Below, piece by piece: positions 35,779-45,042 of a DNA stretch of 47,206 nucleotides; the first letter of the stretch is position 1; every line of letters begins with the position of its first letter. The stretch is from assembly GCA_027624335.1 (NCBI GenBank), contig JAQBWV010000016.1, forward strand, positions 1 to 47,206, in the 5' to 3' direction. Source of the stretch: Planctomycetota bacterium. Its GTDB lineage: Bacteria; Planctomycetota; Planctomycetia; Planctomycetales; Planctomycetaceae. The notes under the pieces are model-generated. The model had not been told where the DNA came from. It did no database searches and was given only the letters and a program-made list of their open reading frames with translations. A program made the translations under genes and the position numbers.

Positions 35779-37941
35779 ATGGCTTCGAAAATGGACGTAT
35801 ATGCCCCTTGCCCGTGCGGCAGCGGAAAGAAGGTCAAATTCTGCTGTCAGGCGGTGCTTCCTGAAATGGACAAAGTTGCTCGGCTCCACGAAACCCGACA
35901 GCCTCAACAGGCACTCAGCGTTCTTGAGCGGCTGGCTGAGAAGTTCCCTGAAGCGCCGATTGTCTCCATCACTCGCGCACAGCTGCTGATGGAAGAACGC
36001 CGGTTTGACGAAGCGGCGACAACCATGCGCAACTTCCTCAAAGATCACCCTCAAAGCAGCCACGGAATCGGGTTGCTGGCTTATGCTCGATTCATGGACG
36101 TAGGGTTTGAGGAATCCAAACCTGAAATTCACCGCGCTTTTCAGATCTGCTCTCAATCGTCACCTGACGTGATCGGCTCGCTGGCATCGCAAATCGCCGA
36201 CGAAGTATTCTATTCGAGCAGCATGTCGGCTCGAGAGCACCTTGGCCTGGCGCTGAGACTGACGAAGGACCCGGAAGAACGCCAGGCGCTGTTTCAGGAA
36301 CTGATGCGGATTGATGGGTCGGCTGAAATTCCGTTTCCGCAACGTGGGGTCCATTTGCTCGAGCAGCTCGAAAGTACCGAAGAAACCGCAAAGGACATCC
36401 GAACGGCACAGCGATTGTCAGCGATGGGTTGCTGGGAAATCGCCGCCAAGCTGTTCAGTAAGCTCGCGGATAAGATGGGAGACAGCTGGGCTCTGTGGAA
36501 AAATATCGGCCTTTGTCGCGCCTGGGATGCAAACAACCTGGAAGCCGCCAACGCACTGCACAAGGCAGCAGAACTGGCTCCCACATACGAGCAGAAAGTC
36601 GAGTGGGAAACTCTGGCTCAACTACTTGAATTGTCCGATGTTGAAGAGCATGTTCCGGTCCAGGCTGCACGCTACAAATTGAGATCGACTTCGCAGACGT
36701 TGTCAAAACTCGATGACGCAGACCGTCTGGTCCGACTACCCGCGAACCAGGAAAAGGCAGATGCCAATCCAAAAGTCGTCGGTCGCTATCTGGTACTCGA
36801 CTTCCCGCCGCCTCCCGATGACGAGGAAGTCCGCGACGACAACGTGCCCTCCATACTTGCAGAAGTTTCCGTTTTTGACCTGAATACTCAAGACGGAGCA
36901 GTCGGAATCCTTTCAGTGATGGGAGCGGAAGGCCAACACCGTGACCAGGCCATGGCGCTGATTGAAAGTGAACTGGGAGACATCATTTCCGCGCCAGAAG
37001 ATGACGAACACAAGGAAGCCGACGCTCCGCTCTATTCTGAAAGCCTCGTCCGTTCCGTCCTCAAGGAGTTGATGAAGAGCCAGCAGCGAAAGTATTACGG
37101 CACTCGCCTGGACCTGGTTAAACGCCGGGAGATTGCGAAGCGGGAAGGCCGCGAGTTCGTCGAAAAACACTGGTGCAACTCCCCTCTCAATCGTCTGAAG
37201 GGCAAGACTCCCATCGAAGCGTCACGCGATCCTTCACTGAAAGTTCAGCTCGCTGCCGCTCTGCATGTCCTCGAATCCGTCAGCGATGTCGCCATGCTCT
37301 ACGACGATGGTACGGAACTTCGCAGGACGTTGAATATCGAGCCTGAAGCTCCGCTGGAAGTCGCGGAAGATAACCAGCTCAACACGTTGTCCGTGCTCGA
37401 ATCTCACCGTCTGCAAATCAGTGAGCTTTCCGATGACCAGCTCGGCCATATCGTCCACCGAGCCCTCTTGATTCGACACGTGCCGTTTGCCTATCGCGTC
37501 CTGAAAGAAGTGGCCGTTCGCGGCATCGACAGAATCCACGGGATCGAAGCGATCATGTTCCAATGGACGGCAGCTCAGGTCTGTCGCGAACTCGGCCTCC
37601 ACGACGAAGCGATTCAGTGGCTGAAGGATGGACGTGACGAGGTCGAAAAAGGCGACAACTTCGAAGCAAAATTCCAATGGGCAATGCGTGAGTTTCAGTT
37701 CCGCATTGAAAACCGTAACGATCCGGAACTTCCGCAACTTGTCGACCATCTCTGGAATTATTACGGATCCAAGTTGCCTGGGATTCGCGATGCCCTGGAG
37801 CCAGCATTAAGGGAACTTGGGATCGCGATCCCTGGTGAATCAGCGGGTGGGCTTGTGCTTCCTGATGGTAGTGGGAGCCCCGCCACGGCGGGCGTAACTT
37901 CCGGAGGGGGGGACTCAAAACTCTGGCTTCCCGGGCAATAA
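35779..37941 (+). CDS. SEC-C motif and TPR-like repeat protein
   Basis: The protein has 720 residues from ATG 35779, which has GGGAT upstream; the frame is open to 35728. The N-terminus is a SEC-C zinc-binding motif (Cys11, Cys13, Cys22 and Cys23 in CPCGSGKKVKFCC), as found at the SecA C-terminus where it binds SecB and ribosomes. Helical TPR-like repeats follow to about residue 330. There is then an acidic proline-rich segment and a second helical part containing a TPIEASRDPSLKVQLAAALH block reminiscent of toxin-binding folds. The end is a Gly/Ser-rich tail. The function is unknown; a role near the ribosome or Sec system is a guess from the motif only. Confidence 0.75.
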   Translation: MASKMDVYAPCPCGSGKKVKFCCQAVLPEMDKVARLHETRQPQQALSVLERLAEKFPEAPIVSITRAQLLMEERRFDEAATTMRNFLKDHPQSSHGIGLLAYARFMDVGFEESKPEIHRAFQICSQSSPDVIGSLASQIADEVFYSSSMSAREHLGLALRLTKDPEERQALFQELMRIDGSAEIPFPQRGVHLLEQLESTEETAKDIRTAQRLSAMGCWEIAAKLFSKLADKMGDSWALWKNIGLCRAWDANNLEAANALHKAAELAPTYEQKVEWETLAQLLELSDVEEHVPVQAARYKLRSTSQTLSKLDDADRLVRLPANQEKADANPKVVGRYLVLDFPPPPDDEEVRDDNVPSILAEVSVFDLNTQDGAVGILSVMGAEGQHRDQAMALIESELGDIISAPEDDEHKEADAPLYSESLVRSVLKELMKSQQRKYYGTRLDLVKRREIAKREGREFVEKHWCNSPLNRLKGKTPIEASRDPSLKVQLAAALHVLESVSDVAMLYDDGTELRRTLNIEPEAPLEVAEDNQLNTLSVLESHRLQISELSDDQLGHIVHRALLIRHVPFAYRVLKEVAVRGIDRIHGIEAIMFQWTAAQVCRELGLHDEAIQWLKDGRDEVEKGDNFEAKFQWAMREFQFRIENRNDPELPQLVDHLWNYYGSKLPGIRDALEPALRELGIAIPGESAGGLVLPDGSGSPATAGVTSGGGDSKLWLPGQ

Positions 37942-37999
37942 GCGGTTCCACCATACGCGGCTGAGTTTTCTGCTCAGAATTTCCAACTGCCCAAAGAAG

Positions 38000-38034
38000 A
38001 ACGCTCGCCAGACCAACATGGTCCAGCGAGCGTT
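38000..38034. terminator. Strong hairpin between convergent genes
   Basis: Nine-base arms AACGCTCGC (38000-38008) and GCGAGCGTT (38026-38034) surround an inner GACC/GGTC stem with loop AACAT. The right arm runs into TTTCTC, which suits the plus-strand SEC-C gene. On the minus strand it could also stop read-through beyond the TolC-like gene, which ends at 38104. Confidence 0.7.
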
Positions 38035-38103
38035 TCTCGATGCTCAAGCCCGAAAAACCATCAGAGGTGCATTGCAACTTCTCAATGGCCAGGCGAATTG
38101 AAC

Positions 38104-40899
38104 TTAGTTGCGACGAAACAACTTTCCCCAGACGCTCTGCGGTTTCGTTTCGTTGTTGACTCGTGGTTGAACTGCGGCTTCGCCTTTCGGCATCGCGGAT
38201 GACTCGTTCAAACGACTTGAGGTTGTACGAACTCCGGTCGTCTGTTGAAGGTTGTCGCCTCCAGCACTCTCGTCGTTAAGAACTGGAATCACTTTTGCAG
38301 TTCGATCGACGTTTGGGCTCGCAGCGTCAGTTGAGTATTCCATTGCCTGAATGGGAGCTTTGAACTCACTATCGGGATCCTGTACTGAAGACCGCGAAGA
38401 AACATCACTCAGCAACTCTGTTCGAGTTTCCAAACCAATGATTGGAGCTTTGAATTGATCTGCAGCTCCGGTTTTCCGCTCAGTCGGCATTGGCGGAGCC
38501 AAGTCGTCCGAGCCAAACGGGTCTCTTCTCTCGACAGGGATAAACGGAGCACCACCATCAGTTTCCGGGGGTGCCGGAACTCTCGAGCTTGCTCGTTCCT
38601 GCTGTAACTTCGGGTTTGGTAAGTCAATGCTCGAACTTTCCGCTCCGGCGATCACTTCCGGAACGAATTCTTCGTAACCCGCCCCCAACCCACCAAGGTC
38701 GCTGACTGCTGGAACCAGTGCGGAACGATTGTCCGGTGCAGCAGGGGGTGCTGTTGACGGGTCCAGCGGACTAGGAACGGTCGCCGGCAGGCTTTCTTCC
38801 AGCGGTATAGCGCTGTCGTAATCAATCGCTTCGCCGGGATAGCCATCACCCGTTCCCAAGCAGTCGATACAGCCATCGACGAACTCGCCAGGCTCGGTTC
38901 GCAGGTTCGGAGATGCAAACGCAAAACTTCGCTCCCACGCTCGTCGCAATGAATCGTCGTAGGCATCTTCGGTCCAGAGGCTCTCTGACAGAAACACGCT
39001 GTTATCCATCAGCAACGTGCCCTTCCGAAACCGCAGTTCGTTCAATGCCTGGTTGTACCCGATCAGACTTGAGTAATACGCAATCTCGGCCTGAGCCAGA
39101 CTGATCTGAGCACGCAGCACGAGGTCAACTGTCGAACGGCCAACTTTGTACTCGGCTTCGAACGCTTCGACACGTCGCTGAGCGGCTCGGCGGCGGTTGT
39201 AATTGGTTTTGGCCGTCTGGTAGGACTGGTCAAGTTGCTGGAATGAAGCTGCCAGCTCGTAACTGATTTCCTGCTCCTGCTGTCCGAGGATGGCACGAGC
39301 CTTTGCAATCCGGTGTTCGATGTTCTGCAACTGGGAAGACGCACCACGAAAGCCAATCGGCATGGAAAACTCGAATCCAAGTCCCCAGCCTGTGAAGTCG
39401 CCATCAAGCAACGTGCCGTATGCACTGTTAAACTGTCCGCCACCGCCAGTCAGGTTGTCACCAAAACCATTCACCTGGTATCGAGCGACAAAGTCCAGCC
39501 GTGGATTCACGAGTTTCTCAGCGGCTACTCGCTGCATTTCCAGACTCTTGATGTTCCACTTCTGCCGGCGAATTTCTGGTCGATTGGTCAACGATTCAGC
39601 CAGTGAATTGTTCCAGTCCGGCAGAATCTGAGCCGTCACCGGATCATCACCAGGTCGAATCACCGTACCGTCGTTGACGGCCAGGCCCATCAGCCGTCGC
39701 AATCTAACTTCCTGAGTGAACAGGTTTGATAGCGAACCTTCCCGCCGGGAACGGGTTTCGAAATAGTTGTCGCGAGCCTGGGCTTCGTCGGCGGCTCCGA
39801 CCTTTCCGGCATCCATGTTGGCTCGCACTTCACGCCACGTCTGCAACGCACTCTGCGTGGCGACAGACTCAGCGTCATAGGTGCGGTAGGCCAGGTAGAG
39901 CGACCAGTAAGTATCTTCAACATCCTTAAGAAGCTGAGCGACTGAACCTTCAAACTCGACAAGCGTAATGTCCGTTCGGATTCGAGCGATCGCGACGCCC
40001 TGGTTCACTGTTGGCGTACTCTGCAGAGTCGGACGACGGGCAATCGGACCAGCGATCCGTGTGTATTCCGTGCCGGCTCCCTGCCACAAAGGTCGACGGT
40101 ATTCAAGCCCGATGGTTGGCAGCCCGCCATCCTGGTTGGAAGTGGGTCGTGACGTGAACTCACTCAGGAATGGCCGACGCCCGGCTCCAGGCTGAGTTAC
40201 CTGAGTATAGAGCCAGTTATGCTCGACCGAGAAAGAGCCGCCATCACCGAATATCTTACTGATCTCGGCCCTGAAATCGCCAAACTCGTCGCGCTGTCCC
40301 TGGAGTGCACTAATCCCAATCGAGGGGCTATCGGCAACCGTCTCGTTCGCTCCCCAAGTCATGTTTGTTGTCAGCGTGGCGTCGAACTCCGCCAGTGCAG
40401 CCTCTACACCTCCCTGACCGAACAGCGTATTCGTTTCCTGAATGGCCACGTCATGAATCGACGCCACAAAGTCCGGGTTACTCAGCAACCGGTTACCAGG
40501 ATTCAGAAACTGGGAGTTGTCGCGAATCACTTCGGCATTCATCAAAGCTGTCCGCAAGGATTCCTCGAGCGTGATATCTCTGATTTCATCCGTGCGAGGA
40601 TGCCGGATGCGACGGGGCTCGTCGGTCTTCGAAACGGCCTCGTTCTGCTCCTGAGCGATGTTGGGATACTCGATCTGAGTCGCCTGGTCCTTGTAGTAGG
40701 ACAAGTCGCGATCTTTGCCGACGAGATACTGAAGATCCTCGTTCCCTCCTGACAGGCAACCAGTCGAAAACCCTGCAGTAACTACCAGACAGGCACACTG
40801 AATGCGCCTTTTCCACGAGCGTGGAAGCCACGCAGTGGTCCTGCATTCAGCGTGATTCTGGGCAGTAACGCTCAAATGGGGGGAACGCCGAAACACCAT
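38104..40899 (-). CDS. TolC-family outer-membrane lipoprotein with long C-terminal tail
   Basis: The protein has 931 residues from ATG 40899 (AGGAC 8 nt upstream); the frame extends to 41049. A lipobox-like end, F-S-T-G-C with Cys48, follows a basic N-terminus and a hydrophobic stretch. Residues about 110-640 hold two outer-membrane-factor repeats: ITLEESLRTALMN..., VEDTYWSLYLAYRTYDA, ESLTNRPEIRRQKWNIKSLEM, then ELAASFQQLDQSYQTAKTNY. They form the helical duct of TolC-like exporters. Residues about 680-931 are a Pro/Ser/Asp-rich tail not seen in typical TolC, ending KPQSVWGKLFRRN. No membrane-fusion or pump genes are adjacent. Confidence 0.88.
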   Translation of the reverse strand: MVFRRSPHLSVTAQNHAECRTTAWLPRSWKRRIQCACLVVTAGFSTGCLSGGNEDLQYLVGKDRDLSYYKDQATQIEYPNIAQEQNEAVSKTDEPRRIRHPRTDEIRDITLEESLRTALMNAEVIRDNSQFLNPGNRLLSNPDFVASIHDVAIQETNTLFGQGGVEAALAEFDATLTTNMTWGANETVADSPSIGISALQGQRDEFGDFRAEISKIFGDGGSFSVEHNWLYTQVTQPGAGRRPFLSEFTSRPTSNQDGGLPTIGLEYRRPLWQGAGTEYTRIAGPIARRPTLQSTPTVNQGVAIARIRTDITLVEFEGSVAQLLKDVEDTYWSLYLAYRTYDAESVATQSALQTWREVRANMDAGKVGAADEAQARDNYFETRSRREGSLSNLFTQEVRLRRLMGLAVNDGTVIRPGDDPVTAQILPDWNNSLAESLTNRPEIRRQKWNIKSLEMQRVAAEKLVNPRLDFVARYQVNGFGDNLTGGGGQFNSAYGTLLDGDFTGWGLGFEFSMPIGFRGASSQLQNIEHRIAKARAILGQQEQEISYELAASFQQLDQSYQTAKTNYNRRRAAQRRVEAFEAEYKVGRSTVDLVLRAQISLAQAEIAYYSSLIGYNQALNELRFRKGTLLMDNSVFLSESLWTEDAYDDSLRRAWERSFAFASPNLRTEPGEFVDGCIDCLGTGDGYPGEAIDYDSAIPLEESLPATVPSPLDPSTAPPAAPDNRSALVPAVSDLGGLGAGYEEFVPEVIAGAESSSIDLPNPKLQQERASSRVPAPPETDGGAPFIPVERRDPFGSDDLAPPMPTERKTGAADQFKAPIIGLETRTELLSDVSSRSSVQDPDSEFKAPIQAMEYSTDAASPNVDRTAKVIPVLNDESAGGDNLQQTTGVRTTSSRLNESSAMPKGEAAVQPRVNNETKPQSVWGKLFRRN

Positions 40900-41220
40900 C
40901 GATCTGTCCTCAGTGTATCGAGAGACTCGAAAAGAGCACTGAAAATACACAGTGTGGTAACCGTTGAACTCGTACAGACAGCACGCAGGCCGCGCGGCAG
41001 TACAACCGCTACAACGGGTATCGGCGTTACAATCATTAAACTTTGACAATCTCAGGAGATTTGCCAGCCGTGCCTCACCCTGAGCATCCCAACCTACGCC
41101 ACCTGACGAGATTGCCAGAATTCAGGAGCGTGTCGTGTGACTAACTTCCCGAATGGCGATTGCGATTCAGGGTGTCGTTTTAGAGTGATTCTCAGCGAGA
41201 CTTTTCCGCCAGCACCACCG
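40900..41220. other. Non-coding gap upstream of the TolC-like gene
   Basis: About 320 bp lie between the TolC-like start and the pseudogene remnant. It includes the leader for the TolC-like gene, where an alternative in-frame start at 41049 is possible. No promoter, hairpin or gene could be assigned with confidence. Confidence 0.4.
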
Positions 41221-41657
41221 TTAAATAGATGCAAGCAGGCCACCTGATACCGGAATTCGATTTCGCTGATCGATTGTCAGTGTGTCGTCGCCTCCGCCAC
41301 CGTTGACGGTAACTGCATTCAGATCGTCGCCGGATTCGATTGTGTTGTCGTCAATCTGTCTCGTTCCAATACCGGCCGACTCCGCATTATTTGCGTCGTG
41401 TAACTGCGATTAGCCAACGACGCCCAGCGACAGCGTTAGCTGCTCGTTGTTGGCACCGGGAGCATCGTCGACCGTTGCCGATCCACTGATGGCACTGGCG
41501 CGACTGGCTGCAAACTTCCAGGAGTCTGTCGGCAATGCCATTCCGGCTGTGTCACTGATTCCGGATGTCTGTGCCTACAGAATCAACACATCGGTGCCGG
41601 CAGTACCGGTGACGGATGACAGGTTCAGGGCATACACAGACACACTTCGAAAGTGAC
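41221..41657 (-). pseudogene. Remnant of a large extracellular repeat protein (RTX/VCBS-like)
   Basis: One minus-strand reading frame keeps protein-like sequence over about 145 codons but is broken by TAG at 41575-41577 and TAA at 41410-41412, ending at TAA 41221-41223. Readable pieces include VTGTAGTDVLIL, then SATVDDAPGANNEQLTLSLG, then ESGDDLNAVTVNGGGGDDTL. The Gly-Gly-Gly-Asp-Asp element and the acidic beta-strand pattern recall calcium-binding repeats of adhesins or RTX proteins. No start codon or signal peptide remains. The remnant begins directly after the stop of the MetE-like gene (41658), so the rest was probably lost by deletion. Confidence 0.6.
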
Positions 41658-42725
41658 CTAACAATACTTCGCACGGAGTATGCGAGCGGCGGCGACTTCG
41701 TTTTTCAGTTTCGCGTAAACTTCGTCGATGTTCACTTTCGCCGCTGAACCGGGCGCGAAACCGCACTCCGGATTCAATGTGATCCGTTCTGCGGCGACAT
41801 GTTGAAGCGCCTGTTCGACGCGCGCGACGATCGTCTCCGGTGAGTCCACTTCACCGGGCAAGGTGCTCACAACGCCCAGGCCGATATTGACGTTCTCTGG
41901 CAGTTCCCGAAGCACGGACATTTCACCTGAACCGGGTGTCGTGAACTCCATCGTGATGTGACCGACATTGAGTTTTCGTAGTTGCCTCATGATCGGGTCG
42001 TAACTGCCCTGGTGCTGCGCTTCACCTCGAGCCCGCGCGCCGGCACGCCGACACAGGTGTACCGCAAGGCTGACATCCTTGAAGTCAGCGACGACCTGGT
42101 TGTCCATGTCGACCGCAAAGTCGGCCGCCTGATCAGGATCTGCATAGCCAGCGCGGACCTCCGGGTCGACAAACAGACACAGATGCGGATCGTCCACCTG
42201 GATGATTGAAACACCTTCATCCCGCAGTAACTCGATCTCACGACGCAGGATCGGCACGCAGTCTCTAACGAACGCTTCACGCGTCGGATACGCCTTCGAC
42301 GAGACACTCGCGTCCCACATACGTTCCCCCAGAAGAGCAGGAGCCGGTAACGTCGCTTTGATCTGCCGATTGGTAAGTTTCTTCAGAAACGCAACTTCCT
42401 TTGCGATGAAGCCCGGTTGTTTAGGGGCGAGTTGATCCACAACGACTGTCCAGGGCCGCCCATCTGCCGGGTTCACACTCAGCTCAAATCCGTGAGCGAG
42501 TTCCGCGATCACTCCAATGTAGGACTTTCGCCACCACTCGCCGTCGGAAACAACATCGAGCCCCGCTGATTCCTGAAGTGCGACGACAGACCGAATCGCG
42601 GAACCCATCAGACGTTCATACTCTTCGTCCGAATAAGGGCAGTCGTCGGCGATCAGATCTTTGACGAAATCCGGTCGTGGCATGGAACCAATAATCGATG
42701 TTGGAAAAAGCAGTTTCTCTGCCAT
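41658..42725 (-). CDS. MetE C-terminal-domain-like methyltransferase (cobalamin-independent)
   Basis: The protein has 355 residues from ATG 42725 with GGAG 7 nt upstream. It corresponds to the C-terminal catalytic barrel of cobalamin-independent methionine synthase. The zinc ligands are all visible: His223 and Cys225 in AVHLCRR, Glu260 in TMEFTTPGSGE, and Cys321 in LNPECGF. The substrate loop DDPHLCLF is also present. The N-terminal MetE half is missing, as in stand-alone family members that transfer methyl groups to thiols. The usual acceptor is homocysteine, but here it may be another thiol. It is 30 bp after the nucleotidyltransferase gene on the same strand. Confidence 0.9.
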   Translation of the reverse strand: MAEKLLFPTSIIGSMPRPDFVKDLIADDCPYSDEEYERLMGSAIRSVVALQESAGLDVVSDGEWWRKSYIGVIAELAHGFELSVNPADGRPWTVVVDQLAPKQPGFIAKEVAFLKKLTNRQIKATLPAPALLGERMWDASVSSKAYPTREAFVRDCVPILRREIELLRDEGVSIIQVDDPHLCLFVDPEVRAGYADPDQAADFAVDMDNQVVADFKDVSLAVHLCRRAGARARGEAQHQGSYDPIMRQLRKLNVGHITMEFTTPGSGEMSVLRELPENVNIGLGVVSTLPGEVDSPETIVARVEQALQHVAAERITLNPECGFAPGSAAKVNIDEVYAKLKNEVAAARILRAKYC

Positions 42726-42755
42726 TATTCGTCTCCGGGTTGCGGTGCTGTTCGA

Positions 42756-43523
42756 CTACTTAGTGAGATGCCGTTCCGTCCAGAACTGTCGTGCGTATTC
42801 AAAATCCTGCTGAGTATCGACTTCGATATATCCGCCGGGTGTATCGACGTGCGTCATTCTCGTTCCAGTCTCGATCATGTCCTGCATGAGGTGAATCAGG
42901 TAAGCCTTCTCGAAGAGTTTGGCCTCCCGATATGGCTGGCCGGAGAACTCATCGCGGCGGTTGTGGAAATGCTGCTTTAATGCGGCAGCTCCGGAAGCTG
43001 AGAATTTCGCAACACCGATGAACTCACCATACGCGTCGACTTCCGCGATCTCCCGGTGAAGCCGAGTCACGACGCCGTTCGCAACGGTGACTTTTTCTGC
43101 GTCGTCACTCGGATGTTCCGTGCGATGCTCGTAACGGGAGAGCCAGCCCGTATCGACGGCCAGCGAAATGTCATCGGTATTCCGCAGCAGGCAATCGACG
43201 ATAGCCGGTGTGAACAGGACGTCGGAGTAACAGCAGATGAACGGCTCATCCATCAGGTCTTCGGCGTACATCAGCGATGCGAGAATGTTGTTGTTGGGCC
43301 ATTCAATGTTGTGGCGAAATGTGAATTCCGGATGAGCTTCCTGAACCGTTTCAATCCTGTAACCGCCGATAAAGGCGACGTCGGAAATCCCGTTCTGATG
43401 AAACGCCGAGACCGCCCAGTCCAGCATCCGTTGTCCCGCGATTTTGGCGAAACACTTGGGCGTGTCGGCTGTCGTCGGCATCAGCCGGCTTCCTCGTCCG
43501 GCTCCGATAATGATCGCTCTCAT
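42756..43523 (-). CDS. LicC-like cytidylyltransferase (NTP-transferase)
   Basis: The protein has 255 residues from ATG 43523 (MRAIIIGAGRGSRLMP); the frame extends to 43613, overlapping the previous gene. The nucleotide-binding loop is GAGRGSRL (7-14) with Lys23 in TPK. HNIEWPNNNILASL is a good match to the NN-x-x-SL element of phosphocholine and phosphonate cytidylyltransferases. Asp101 in CYSDVLF is the likely metal ligand. It would link CTP to a phosphorylated alcohol or phosphonate head group. It lies between an organophosphate antiporter-like gene (86 bp upstream) and a MetE-like gene. Confidence 0.85.
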   Translation of the reverse strand: MRAIIIGAGRGSRLMPTTADTPKCFAKIAGQRMLDWAVSAFHQNGISDVAFIGGYRIETVQEAHPEFTFRHNIEWPNNNILASLMYAEDLMDEPFICCYSDVLFTPAIVDCLLRNTDDISLAVDTGWLSRYEHRTEHPSDDAEKVTVANGVVTRLHREIAEVDAYGEFIGVAKFSASGAAALKQHFHNRRDEFSGQPYREAKLFEKAYLIHLMQDMIETGTRMTHVDTPGGYIEVDTQQDFEYARQFWTERHLTK

Positions 43524-43609
43524 GCGGGCACATGCCTTGTCGTCAGTTTCAGGGATGAGGGAACTTCGTCGAACTCTGGCTGAAGTCAAATCAGAACAGA
43601 TTTGTCGGA

Positions 43610-44923
43610 TCACTCAGACGAAGCAGTGGCATTCCAGAGTAGCCCTGCCGCCAGTGCTGCTGCCGTCGCCCAGGCGGCCCATAGAAAGATTGCTCGTTCC
43701 CATCCGTAGGCATCCAGTGTTCGCCCGGTGAAATAGTCTCCGCTGGCTGCTCCGACGTAACCCATGCAGTTGACAAAACCCGCGGCGGCGGCAGAAGTTC
43801 CTTTTCTAGCCAGGTCGGCGGGCGCCGTTCCAACCAATAGAACCTGTGGTCCGTAAATGCAGAAGCCGATCATGACGAGCAGCACGATCGTTGCCGGAAC
43901 GCTCGCTCGGGCCACGGTGTCGTATGCCAGACTCAACAAAGCCAACGTGACCAGCAGGATGCACGTGACCGGGGCACGTCGACTGTCGAAAAACCGATCG
44001 GAGGCCCAGCCCGCCACGTAAGATCCGGCGACGGCTCCAAGGGGAAGCACTGCATACTTCAACGAAGCCATACCCACTCCGGTCTGCTGAACCTCTTTGA
44101 GATGCGTCAAACCCCAGTCAAGAAACCCGTAACGGCAGGCGTTCAGCAGTCCGAGCGAAATTCCCAGCAGCCAGAGCGAAGGATTCGAGATCGTGATCAG
44201 GAAATTGTCGAGCACTGAGTTGCAAGGGTCGTTCTTTGGTCCTGTCGACGCCGTACCGTCAGCTGCGACACTTCCATCACCGCTGTCATCGTTGGTGGCT
44301 GGTCGCTCTTCCAGAAACAGCAGCATGACAACGGCCGCTGCCACCATGATACCGGCAGGCACCCACAACGCTCCGCGCCAGCCAAAGTGCGCAGCGGCTT
44401 GACCGGAGACGACATACGTCGCCACGGCGGTCGCCTGATAGCCCGTCCCGATGAAGCCAATGACCTTGCCCCGTCGCTCGACTGGAATCCAGTTGACGAG
44501 TACACGCACGCACGGCGTCCAGCCCAGTGATTGCGAGTACCCATTACACGCCCAGATGAAAATCAGGAAGTACAGAGCCGTTCCAAATCCGAAAATGACA
44601 TTCAGGAGAGCAGTGCCCAGCATCCCAATCGCCAGCAGCTTCCGAGGTGCCAGTTGCTCTGAGAACTGCCCATTGAGAAGCTGACCAAGAGCGTAAGCAA
44701 TCTTGGTGCCGCCGAGGATGTAGCTGATCTCGGTTGCACTAAGCCCGAGTCCGCCCGCCTCGACGGATGCTTTCAGTCCAGGAACGGCTGCTGAGATATT
44801 TGTGCGGCAAAAATAAAACGCCCCGTACGTCAGCCACACAGTCCACAGCAACGTGTTTTCTCCGTGCGGGTGACGATGCACCGACCGTTCCGCGGATGAC
44901 GTCTGATGACTCAGGTCGGACAC
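43610..44923 (-). CDS. OPA-family MFS transporter (organophosphate:phosphate antiporter-like)
   Basis: The protein has 437 residues starting with GTG 44923. It has about 12 helices and the OPA pattern: TYGAFYFCRTNISAAVPGL in helix 1, GQLLNGQFSEQLAPRKLL, GYSQSLGWTPCVRVLVNWI, and WIPVERRGKVIG in the middle. These are typical of GlpT, UhpT and UhpC, which exchange phosphate for sugar phosphates or glycerol 3-phosphate. The cargo cannot be named. The following cytidylyltransferase gene suggests a phosphorylated alcohol or phosphonate. Confidence 0.88.
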   Translation of the reverse strand: MSDLSHQTSSAERSVHRHPHGENTLLWTVWLTYGAFYFCRTNISAAVPGLKASVEAGGLGLSATEISYILGGTKIAYALGQLLNGQFSEQLAPRKLLAIGMLGTALLNVIFGFGTALYFLIFIWACNGYSQSLGWTPCVRVLVNWIPVERRGKVIGFIGTGYQATAVATYVVSGQAAAHFGWRGALWVPAGIMVAAAVVMLLFLEERPATNDDSGDGSVAADGTASTGPKNDPCNSVLDNFLITISNPSLWLLGISLGLLNACRYGFLDWGLTHLKEVQQTGVGMASLKYAVLPLGAVAGSYVAGWASDRFFDSRRAPVTCILLVTLALLSLAYDTVARASVPATIVLLVMIGFCIYGPQVLLVGTAPADLARKGTSAAAAGFVNCMGYVGAASGDYFTGRTLDAYGWERAIFLWAAWATAAALAAGLLWNATASSE

Positions 44924-45042
44924 GTTGACTCATTTCGTAAGGTGGAAAGCATTTGCCGTCAGGATGAGCGAAACCGTCGAGATATTCAATTCGTGACGAC
45001 TGACGGTCGTCTCTCACTCAGTTCACTGGCTCGTTGCACAAT

